From the NCBI GenBank assembly GCA_020027655.1, contig JAHKKJ010000220.1, forward strand, positions 1 to 6,342: DNA of 6,342 bases, read 5' to 3'. Of the stretch, positions 1 to 5,416 are shown piece after piece. A program made the translations under genes and the position numbers. This stretch comes from Deltaproteobacteria bacterium (GTDB lineage Bacteria > Desulfobacterota > Binatia > UBA9968). The notes beneath the pieces are model-generated. The model saw only the letters and a program-made list of their open reading frames with translations. It was not told the origin of the DNA and made no database searches. Each line of letters opens with the position of its first letter. Position 1 is the stretch's first letter.

Positions 1-758
1 GCGATCAACGCGAGACGCCGTTCGCCTTCTTTGGGCTCGCTGACGATTCTCTCGCGCATCGCGGGGTCCGATTCGCGCAACGCGGTCAATTCTCTTTTAA
101 CAGCCTCGACGCTTTCAACTTTAAAGCCAACATGCTCCAACCCAGGCCGATCGATCCCCGCGCCTTCGAAGTCGGCCATCTTCCACGGCGCGACAATCAA
201 CGCCACTTTGCCGTCGGTGAGATAGAAGTTGGGATCTTCCAGCGCTTTTTCTTCCTCCTTCAAATCGAATAGATCGCGGTAGAAAGCAGCAATCGCCGTT
301 GGGTTCATCACCCGCAGTTTGATGTGATGGATGCGCCGCGGCTGTTCCCGCGTCGCCTCGACATAGACGTCTCTACGGTTGTCCATTCCTTCCTGTGTGA
401 GATCGAAGTAGTTGCCTTCCGGATCGTGGGCGCCGAAAGTGGCGAAGGGGCGGTTGGAAGGCCGCCTGAGTACAGCGACATCAGGATAATTCTTCTTGAT
501 GCGTGCGATTGCCTCTTCGGCGTCGTCCACATCGATGCCGAAGTGATGCAGCCCCGGTACATAGCCGGGTTTCCTACCGATCACCGTTACACCGACATAG
601 CCGTCGCTGATACTGACTGCGTAATTTGTCCTAATCGCTTTTTCTTCTTCAGCGGAACCCGGTTTGGACCGTTTCATGCCAAGCACGGCCTCGTAAAACT
701 TGGCCTCGCGGACGAAGTTTTCACTGACAATGGCGGCATGTTGAATTCGGGTGAGCAT
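1..758 (-). CDS. Two-domain VOC-family protein (glyoxalase / extradiol dioxygenase fold), partial
   Basis: The frame is open from ATG at 758 to the left edge, giving 252 residues with the C-terminus missing. Two VOC modules are visible. Module 1 (about residues 3-123) has H7 in IQHAAIV, H72 in LHHFGIDV and a DPEGNYFDL strand ending in D119. Module 2 (about 142 onward) has H145 in IHHIKLRV and H209 in LEHVGFKV. In type I extradiol dioxygenases such as BphC the two metal histidines of the C-terminal module are also 64 residues apart, and the third ligand, a Glu, would lie beyond the edge here. The start is fixed by AAGGAGG 7 nt upstream. The gene is last of five co-directional genes, 140 nt after the SBP gene. 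Ring cleavage of a catechol-like product of the upstream oxygenase is a reasonable inference, but glyoxalase- or isomerase-type activity is equally possible for this fold. The fold call is firm and the reaction is not. Confidence 0.85.
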   Translation of the reverse strand, partial: MLTRIQHAAIVSENFVREAKFYEAVLGMKRSKPGSAEEEKAIRTNYAVSISDGYVGVTVIGRKPGYVPGLHHFGIDVDDAEEAIARIKKNYPDVAVLRRPSNRPFATFGAHDPEGNYFDLTQEGMDNRRDVYVEATREQPRRIHHIKLRVMNPTAIAAFYRDLFDLKEEEKALEDPNFYLTDGKVALIVAPWKMADFEGAGIDRPGLEHVGFKVESVEAVKRELTALRESDPAMRERIVSEPKEGERRLALI

Positions 759-765
759 GAGACGG

Positions 766-772
766 CCTCCTT
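766..772 (-). promoter_or_regulatory. Ribosome binding site of the VOC gene
   Basis: Reading the minus strand, AAGGAGG lies 7 nt before the ATG at 758. It is the best Shine-Dalgarno match in the window and decides the start. It lets the VOC protein be translated independently of the SBP gene, whose stop is 140 nt upstream. Confidence 0.75.
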
Positions 773-782
773 CGACGGCCTT

Positions 783-898
783 GTTCCAGACGTTCCAATC
801 GTTCAAGTAGTTCAAAACGTCGAACGTGCTGAACGTGATAGTTTGAACCTCTTATACTCCTTGAACTTTTTGAACGACTTGAACGTTTTGAACGATAA
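783..898. repeat. 9-bp-period repeat array with internal inversion
   Basis: This fills most of the 140-nt gap between the second SBP gene and the VOC gene. On the plus strand four 9-bp units start with GTTC (783 gttccagac, 792 gttccaatc, 801 gttcaagta, 810 gttcaaaac). Two GAAC units follow at 822 and 831. After a spacer, four 9-bp units start with GAAC (863 gaacttttt, 872 gaacgactt, 881 gaacgtttt, 890 gaacgataa). The right-hand units are the reverse complement of the left-hand type: 800-820 matches the reverse complement of 865-885 at 19 of 21 positions. Transcribed RNA could therefore fold into a long imperfect hairpin with a loop of about 44 nt. The role is unknown. It may be a dispersed repeat or an RNA element acting on the SBP mRNA end. 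Confidence 0.75.
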
Positions 899-1876
899 TT
901 ATTTCCCCGCGATTCGCTTAAAGAACCCTTCCTTCTCCAGCTCGTCTAAAATGCTTTCATCGAGGTATTTGTTCAAACTGGTTTCTAGTTTGGGATTTTC
1001 TTTCGCGACCAACTCCAGCGTGTTCTGCAATCCATTGTGGGAGACTCGGGTCGGAAAAGAAAACTGCGGGGCAAAATACCGGTAAGTCTCCTCGAGCGCT
1101 GCCGGGTTATCCTGCTTCAACCTGTTCCTGAAAATCTTGATCCCTTTTTCCTTGTCGTTCATGAATTGATACGTGCCTTCGGCATAGGCTCGCATGAAAC
1201 GCTTCACGACATCACGGTTATTCTGGAAAAACGATCGACGCACGGCGACAGCAGTCATGGGATAATCAGCCGATTTGAAGTCGTTCAGGTTGCCCAGCTC
1301 GTTCATGCCCATTCTAAGCGCTTCGCCAAGCTCAGGGTGAGAAAGCACCGTAGCGTCAAGCGCTTTCGCGGTCATGGCCGCAAGCCGGTTCGCGCCTCCC
1401 CCGGCCTGCAGAACCGCGACCTTCTCGCGCGGAATCTTCCACTCTTTGAGCAGGAGAGTGACAGCCAAATCGTTGGCGCCGCCGAATCCGACGATGCCGA
1501 TTTTCTTGCCGATTAGATCCGCCGGTTTGCGAATTTCCTTTTGTGTCACAAGACTAAACGGAAACTTGTTCAGGGACCCCCCGACCAGCACCATATCGGC
1601 TCCCCGCATTACGGCTCGGATGTAACCCGCCGCGTCGACATGCGCGAAATGGATGCTCTCGCCTACGAGCGCCTGGATCTGGCGCGTGGTCCCGGGAACC
1701 AACACCACTTCGCCTTCTACCCCGTACTTTTTGAGCAATCCCAGATCTTGGACGGCCCACATCGAGACCTGAAAGCCCGCGAATCCGGCGTACCCGATCA
1801 TGTAGCGTTCCTGGGCAAAACCGGTTGTTGGCAGAACGAGGAAAAACAGCACGAGAGCTATTAGTTTGCTCGACAT
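899..1876 (-). CDS. Exported ABC-type substrate-binding protein, NMT1/THI5/SsuA-like (second SBP)
   Basis: This 325-residue protein starts with a typical signal peptide: K4, then a hydrophobic run to TTGFA, with likely cleavage before Q22. The mature part begins with a strand (YMIGYAGFAGF) followed by WAVQDLGLLKKYGVE, the usual opening of NMT1/SsuA-like periplasmic proteins, where a helix after strand 1 reads 'ALDxGLFxKYGL'. PADLIGKKIGIVGFGGANDLA (about 118-138) is the typical 'dLkGKkIgv' hinge segment, and DATVLSHPE (about 174-182) matches the 'DA...P' pocket region. Length fits the family. These proteins capture small organic ligands (aromatic acids, sulfonates, pyrimidines) outside the membrane for an ABC importer. 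No permease or ATPase gene is in the window. The gene starts 31 nt after the Rieske gene stops, so co-transcription is likely. The C-terminus (EGFFKRIAGK) closely resembles that of the other SBP. The ligand cannot be read from sequence. Confidence 0.88.
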   Translation of the reverse strand: MSSKLIALVLFFLVLPTTGFAQERYMIGYAGFAGFQVSMWAVQDLGLLKKYGVEGEVVLVPGTTRQIQALVGESIHFAHVDAAGYIRAVMRGADMVLVGGSLNKFPFSLVTQKEIRKPADLIGKKIGIVGFGGANDLAVTLLLKEWKIPREKVAVLQAGGGANRLAAMTAKALDATVLSHPELGEALRMGMNELGNLNDFKSADYPMTAVAVRRSFFQNNRDVVKRFMRAYAEGTYQFMNDKEKGIKIFRNRLKQDNPAALEETYRYFAPQFSFPTRVSHNGLQNTLELVAKENPKLETSLNKYLDESILDELEKEGFFKRIAGK

Positions 1877-1884
1877 TGTATCAA

Positions 1885-1890
1885 CCCCTT
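1885..1890 (-). promoter_or_regulatory. Ribosome binding site of the second SBP gene
   Basis: AAGGGG on the minus strand lies 8 nt before the ATG at 1876, inside the 31-nt gap after the Rieske stop codon. It supports this start, as does the signal peptide that immediately follows. Confidence 0.6.
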
Positions 1891-1907
1891 CCGCTACCTC
1901 TTGTGAG

Positions 1908-3200
1908 TTATTGGTTCCGTGTGTTTGTCGTTTGATACTGGCTCTCGAGCTGCTTGATGTACTGCTTCCAGTCCGCTGCAGCGGGAACGAGTTCGGAATG
2001 CACCACCAGATCCGGGAACCGGTTCGAGCTCGCGTCCCTGATCACATGCTGCGGTTGGCGTCCCTCCCGCACATCTTTGATGGCGTTCAACAACAATTTG
2101 CGCGCGGCAATGATGGCCTTGTCCGAAGATACGGGATGCTCATAGGTTCGGTCTTGCACGGGGCCTTGACTCTCCGTGGCAAAGGCGTCGTGGGCTTGGA
2201 AGTTGATCCCCATGCCGGTGAAAGTCTTTGTCTTCATCGACGCACGGTCCTGCTGAAAGCGGTTGGCCGCGTTGCGCGTCAGCCGATAATCCGGTGTGAG
2301 CTCGGCGCGGCTTTTATTGCGCAGCTCGGCGTCCAGCGGCTTGGCTCGGCTGAACATGAAGATGTACTTCCAATGGTGAGTATCGTCGATGGGAACATGC
2401 CAGTGAACAGCATAGCCGTCCCCCACCGTCGAGCCGCCGAAGGCAGACAGGTTCGGCATGACGAAATTGGTGACCCTCAAATAGCGCTTATCCGGTCCGG
2501 CATTTCTCAGCGTGTAAATTCTCAGCCCAAAATCTTTGATTTCCACTTCGATAGTAGGAGCGATATCGTTTCCTAGCAAAGCGTTGTCTGTAGCATTACT
2601 CCCTGGCACAATCCGCTGCCGTGCGACTTGAGCCTCGCTTAAATATTGATGCAAGAAAGAAAGATGGACCGGGTCGATGTTTCCCTCGTTACTTTGGAGA
2701 TAACTGCAATTGTGAAAAATCTTCACAACCGTTCGATATTCCTCGGGGGCCGTCAGAAAATCGTAATTGGGAATTAACGGCGGCTCTCCGGGACCCATGT
2801 AGGCAAGAATAATTCCGCCCGCCTCTCGGCACGGATAAGCGAGATGGCGAATCGTATCCCTATGCGCGCCGCCGCCCGGCTCCCCCGGCTGCTCCAGACA
2901 GCGCCCCTCAACATCGTAGAGCCAACCATGATAAAGGCACCTGAGCCCCCCATCCTCGACTCGTCCATAACTGAGATCCGTTCCCCGATGCGAACAATGC
3001 AGTCCCAAGAGCCCTGGATGGCCCTGGTCATCGCGGAATAGAACCAACTCCTGGTTTAATATCTTGACTTTCACCGGCGCTCCGCCCTTGGGCAGCTCCT
3101 CAGACAAAGCAACGGGCTGCCAGTACCGCCGCAGCAGCTCGCCGCAGGAGGTTCCCGGACCGATTTGGGTGAGTAAATTGTTTTCTTCCACGGAGATCAT
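1908..3200 (-). CDS. Rieske non-heme iron oxygenase, alpha subunit, phthalate 4,5-dioxygenase-like
   Basis: This 430-residue protein has both metal centres of a ring-hydroxylating oxygenase. The Rieske domain (about 15-135) carries C69-x-H71 and, 16 residues on, C88-x2-H91, ligating the 2Fe-2S cluster. The catalytic domain has EGNIDPVHLSFLH, with H179 and H184 as mononuclear iron ligands and D176 as the electron-transfer Asp. The later stretch NFQAHDAFATESQG places D338 as the likely third ligand, followed by DRTYEHPVSSD. This layout fits the alpha-only phthalate dioxygenase/O-demethylase group, which uses NAD(P)H electrons through a separate reductase to hydroxylate or demethylate aromatic acids and also some non-aromatic substrates. 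No reductase gene is in the window. It lies between two SBP genes, 31 nt before the downstream one. The ATG at 3200 has no clear Shine-Dalgarno sequence. The family is certain and the substrate is unknown. Confidence 0.93.
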   Translation of the reverse strand: MISVEENNLLTQIGPGTSCGELLRRYWQPVALSEELPKGGAPVKVKILNQELVLFRDDQGHPGLLGLHCSHRGTDLSYGRVEDGGLRCLYHGWLYDVEGRCLEQPGEPGGGAHRDTIRHLAYPCREAGGIILAYMGPGEPPLIPNYDFLTAPEEYRTVVKIFHNCSYLQSNEGNIDPVHLSFLHQYLSEAQVARQRIVPGSNATDNALLGNDIAPTIEVEIKDFGLRIYTLRNAGPDKRYLRVTNFVMPNLSAFGGSTVGDGYAVHWHVPIDDTHHWKYIFMFSRAKPLDAELRNKSRAELTPDYRLTRNAANRFQQDRASMKTKTFTGMGINFQAHDAFATESQGPVQDRTYEHPVSSDKAIIAARKLLLNAIKDVREGRQPQHVIRDASSNRFPDLVVHSELVPAAADWKQYIKQLESQYQTTNTRNQ

Positions 3201-3207
3201 AGTTAAA

Positions 3208-3230
3208 GGGAATACTACTTCGTCATTCCC
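3208..3230. repeat. Short inverted repeat just upstream of the Rieske start
   Basis: GGGAAT (3208-3213) and ATTCCC (3225-3230) flank an 11-nt loop, ending 7 nt before the ATG at 3200 on the minus strand. It occupies the place of a ribosome binding site, and no AGGAGG-like sequence is present there. It could be a 5'-leader hairpin or a remnant of a dispersed repeat. Six base pairs is short, so a functional role is only a possibility. Confidence 0.35.
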
Positions 3231-3291
3231 AGGGCAAGTTCGCTATTGGCAAGGGCCATCTAATGCCTCGGATCGTCGAAAACTTCCTCCT

Positions 3292-3307
3292 CTCCCGCCA
3301 GCGGAAG
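3292..3307. repeat. Small palindrome after the first SBP gene
   Basis: CTCCCGC (3292-3298) and GCGGAAG (3301-3307) form a 7-position stem with one non-Watson-Crick pair around a 2-nt loop, directly after the stop codon of the first SBP gene (3315). A larger pairing CTTCC/GGAAG ending in TTTT can also be drawn on the minus strand. It could be a weak terminator or mRNA 3'-end stabiliser, or a fragment of an intergenic palindromic repeat. The rest of the 3201-3314 gap shows no gene. Confidence 0.35.
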
Positions 3308-3314
3308 CGGAACA

Positions 3315-4502
3315 TTATTTTCCGTGCAGTCGCTTGAAGAATCCGTCGTCTTCCATGCTCTTCAGCAACGACAAATCGATGAAGTCCGCGGCTTTCTTCC
3401 CTTTCAGGTGCGGGAAAGTGTGACTTAAATCTTCGATGTCGTTCTGAATCGCCTCTTCCTTTGGGAAGGGTCGTGCTGGAATCGTGCCGAGCAAGTAGTT
3501 CTTGTGCATGGACTCGAGCAGTTTAGGATCTTCGACCTTCAAATACTTGCGGTAGATGCGCAGGGCCACCTCCTTGTTCGTCCGGCCGATCCATGTCCCT
3601 TCGGTGAGCGCCATCAGAAACGCCTTGAGCTGCCGGGGGCGTTCCTTCAAGAGTTGACGACTGGTCGCGATGTCGCTTCCCGTGGTGTAAACGCCGGCGT
3701 CATATAAGTCGGCCAGCACCGAGAACTTCATTCCTCTGGCCGCGAGCTGAAGGAGATTATCCTCCGTGCCCAAGGTAGCATCGATTTTTCCTTGCACCAG
3801 CATAAGCAGACGGCGGTCCGACTCGCTGATGCCGGTGGGAATAAGCTGCACGTCTTTACCGGGGATGAGTCCCAACTTCGGCAGCAGGCGCTGGAGCGCA
3901 TAGTCCGTTCCAGCTCCGATACGACTCGATCCGATGATCTTTCCCTTCAATCCTTGAACTGTCGTGATCGACGGATGCGCGACCAGTTTGTACGCGATGT
4001 GTCCCAAGCTAGCGACAATCACCAGCGGCGCCCCCCGCGCTGCCGCGCCCACGGCCGACGAGCCCGAGGCGGCAATGATATCCACGCTGCCGCCGAGCAG
4101 CGCATTAACCGAAGTGACGCCCGATGCAATGTAGATAAGGTTGCCGTCCAGATCATATTTTTCAAAGAGCCCTAAATCCCTCGCTATCCACAGAGGCGCG
4201 CGTGTCGCAGAAACCGAAGCGTAAGAAATCGTAAATGAATCAAGCTTCTTTTCCTGCGCATCTAATGTGGGAACCAAGAGGAAAGGAAAACTGCTAAAGA
4301 ACAAGAAGGCGGCGAGCGAAAGCTTAAGATTTCCCGTGGGAAAAAGCAGGTGCGAGCCGGTGTCGGTCCGGTTTCCTCCCCCTCGACGGGGGAGGGCGAT
4401 TTTCTTTGCACCCCTATCCCTGCCTTCCCCCGTCGAAGGGGGAAGGTGTTTAGCACCGCGCTCCGCTAACCAGTTGCTTCCAAAAAACTTTGACAATGAC
4501 AT
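3315..4502 (-). CDS. Exported ABC-type substrate-binding protein, NMT1/THI5/SsuA-like (first SBP), with repeat-derived N-terminal extension
   Basis: The frame gives 395 residues, but the family core starts only near residue 86. A signal-peptide-like segment (K60, then LSLAAFLFFSSFPFLLVP, likely cleaved after A82) precedes TISYASVSAT and LWIARDLGLFEKYDLD, the NMT1/SsuA opening. LKGKIIGSSRIGAGTD (about 185-200) is the hinge/ligand segment, and GKIDATLGTEDN (about 238-249) lies in domain 2. It probably binds a small organic ligand in the periplasm for uptake. Residues 19-43 are encoded by a palindromic intergenic-type repeat, so the first 55 or so residues are atypical. ATG at 4502 is chosen because it overlaps the aldolase stop (TGATG, translational coupling) and no ATG or GTG lies between the repeat and the signal segment. 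The C-terminus DGFFKRLHGK resembles that of the other SBP, indicating paralogues. The family is firm and the start is not. Confidence 0.82.
   Translation of the reverse strand: MSLSKFFGSNWLAERGAKHLPPSTGEGRDRGAKKIALPRRGGGNRTDTGSHLLFPTGNLKLSLAAFLFFSSFPFLLVPTLDAQEKKLDSFTISYASVSATRAPLWIARDLGLFEKYDLDGNLIYIASGVTSVNALLGGSVDIIAASGSSAVGAAARGAPLVIVASLGHIAYKLVAHPSITTVQGLKGKIIGSSRIGAGTDYALQRLLPKLGLIPGKDVQLIPTGISESDRRLLMLVQGKIDATLGTEDNLLQLAARGMKFSVLADLYDAGVYTTGSDIATSRQLLKERPRQLKAFLMALTEGTWIGRTNKEVALRIYRKYLKVEDPKLLESMHKNYLLGTIPARPFPKEEAIQNDIEDLSHTFPHLKGKKAADFIDLSLLKSMEDDGFFKRLHGK
4375..4446. repeat. Paired palindromic repeat inside the SBP 5' coding region
   Basis: Two GC-rich hairpins lie 27 nt apart. 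4375-4395 is CCTCCCCC/GGGGGAGG with loop TCGAC (8 bp). 4423-4446 is CCTTCCCCC/GGGGGAAGG with a 6-nt loop (9 bp). The bases between them (cacccctatccctg) resemble the G-run linker typical of dispersed palindromic elements that sit between genes in many proteobacterial genomes. Here the element is read in frame as SBP residues 19-43 without a stop. The pair is seen directly. Its membership in a dispersed family is from general knowledge of such elements. Confidence 0.8.
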
Positions 4503-5272
4503 CAGTAATGCTCGCCTTCTTCGAGCGTCCGGATGCCGGCGCGAATCTCCGCTTTCGATTTGACTTTATGCTTGTACAAAAGAAATGGCCAGGCGCGATA
4601 GGGATTTTCCAACCGAGCGTTGTTGCGACCTCGACCCGCGTCGGACATCGGTTTAACTGTCGTGATGCTCATCATCAGGAGCTGATCCTGGCAAGCCCGT
4701 TCGAGTTGAATCGCTGATAGACAAGTCCCTTCAATACCGGGTCCCACTACGACGACGCCGTGCGCGCGGAGAAAAACCGCATAATGCGGTCCCAAAGCAT
4801 CCACCATGCGCTGCGCGAGGGTGAAACTATTGATGCCGCGGCTTTCGGGAAATATCGGTACGCCGTCGGCAAAGAGTCTGGCCTCTCTGTTGAACGGAAT
4901 CAACCCGCTATCAAGCAAGCCGACGAGAATCGAATAGCGCGCATGGCAGTGAATCACGCTTCCAACGTCCGGCCGGGAGCGGTAGACCGCGGCGTGGATT
5001 GGCGTCTCGGAGGGAACCGGCCCCTTCCCGGCAATGCGTTTACCCTCAAAGTTCACGGTGCAAATATCTTTTGAATCGGCCAGCACTCCGGCGAATCGAG
5101 GATTGATGAGAAACGTCTTTGTTCCAGGAATTCGCGCGCTCAAATGACCCGACCCGGAAAGCACTCCCTCACCTGTAATGACCTGCAAACCGTCCACCAG
5201 TCGCCGCTTCAGATTTGGGATTTTCGATGCTTCGGCGGAGTCTTTTCTGAGCACTGCCGAAGGGCTCCGCAC
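4502..5272 (-). CDS. Class II aldolase/adducin family protein (aldolase or decarboxylase)
   Basis: The 256-residue frame shows the class II aldolase/adducin fold from about residue 21. GSGHLSARIPG (about 40-50) is the counterpart of the family 'GNiSaR' phosphate/substrate loop. E89 in SETPIHAAVYRSRPD is the usual catalytic acid position. H108 and H110 in VIHCHA and H171 in RAHGVVVVG are the three zinc ligands. Members include fuculose-phosphate aldolase, ribulose-phosphate epimerase, and aromatic-acid decarboxylases such as the 3,4-dihydroxyphthalate type, which suits the neighbouring phthalate-type oxygenase. The gene is first of the minus-strand set and overlaps the SBP start by one base. 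The start is uncertain. GTG at 5272 has no nearby Shine-Dalgarno, the first 20 or so residues derive from repeat-like DNA, and a good GGAGG at 5297-5301 precedes no standard start codon in this frame. Fold and metal site are firm and the reaction is inferred. Confidence 0.87.
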   Translation of the reverse strand: MRSPSAVLRKDSAEASKIPNLKRRLVDGLQVITGEGVLSGSGHLSARIPGTKTFLINPRFAGVLADSKDICTVNFEGKRIAGKGPVPSETPIHAAVYRSRPDVGSVIHCHARYSILVGLLDSGLIPFNREARLFADGVPIFPESRGINSFTLAQRMVDALGPHYAVFLRAHGVVVVGPGIEGTCLSAIQLERACQDQLLMMSITTVKPMSDAGRGRNNARLENPYRAWPFLLYKHKVKSKAEIRAGIRTLEEGEHY

Positions 5273-5290
5273 ACGTTTTGGATTTGCGAT
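5212..5290. repeat. Nested repeat at the aldolase 5' end
   Basis: A palindrome with arms CTTCGGC (5230-5236) and GCCGAAG (5256-5262) is flanked by two related AT-richer blocks. On the minus strand these are ATCGCAAATCCAAAA (5276-5290) and ATCGAAAATCCCAAATC (5212-5228). The arrangement looks like a mobile palindromic element sitting within, or duplicating, an 'ATCNNAAATCC' repeat. It spans the proposed aldolase start and encodes its first 20 or so residues, so the true start and N-terminus cannot be fixed from sequence alone. Confidence 0.6.
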
Positions 5291-5416
5291 TACCCACCTC
5301 CACGAGAATTATCGGCTTACTAACACGCGGGTCTATTCGCGTCAACGTACCTCTTTTCGATGGACTCAATGTGATTGACAGCCCACAAGCACTCTAATAG
5401 AGCATAACAATATACC
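5273..5416. promoter_or_regulatory. Divergent intergenic region with weak promoter candidates
   Basis: This 144-nt gap separates the aldolase-led minus-strand genes from the plus-strand dehydrogenase and should carry promoters for both. On the plus strand a perfect TTGACA at 5375-5380 lies 37 nt before the ATG, but only a poor -10 (TAGAGC, 5398-5403) follows at 17 nt. On the minus strand TTGACG (5345-5340) is followed after 17 nt by TAGTAA (5322-5317), also weak. A short palindrome CTCTA-A-TAGAG (5392-5402) overlaps the possible plus-strand -10 and could be an operator. No regulator gene is present in the window. All sites are candidates only. Confidence 0.3.

Noticed and set aside
783..898. 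Possible CRISPR array
   Set aside because: The units are 9 bp with no conserved 25-40 bp repeat and no spacers of uniform length, and no cas gene is nearby.
324..1085. Plus-strand open frame of 253 codons
   Set aside because: It lies antisense to the VOC gene and the end of the SBP gene. Its middle is a low-complexity product of the 9-bp repeat (repeated Leu-Asn). It has no recognisable domain or ribosome binding site.
899..1876. SBP-like protein as a 4,5-dihydroxyphthalate decarboxylase (an enzyme with an SBP-like fold)
   Set aside because: It has a clear signal peptide and the standard NMT1/SsuA opening, which fits an exported binding protein better than a cytoplasmic enzyme.
1866..2576. 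Plus-strand open frame of 236 codons
   Set aside because: It is antisense to the Rieske gene, whose metal-binding motifs are clear. The antisense product shows no family motif.
3231..3266. Very short minus-strand frame beginning ATGGCC near 3262
   Set aside because: It encodes about 14 residues, the GGAGG upstream is too far away, and the sequence resembles intergenic repeat DNA.
4267..4563. Plus-strand open frame of 98 codons over the palindromic repeat
   Set aside because: It is antisense to the SBP and aldolase genes. Its composition comes from the palindromes, and it has no supporting motif.
5169..5369. Minus-strand open frame of 66 codons overlapping the aldolase start
   Set aside because: It reads through the palindromic repeat in another frame and into the aldolase gene out of frame. 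It has no domain. The GGAGG at 5297-5301 lies inside it rather than before its ATG.
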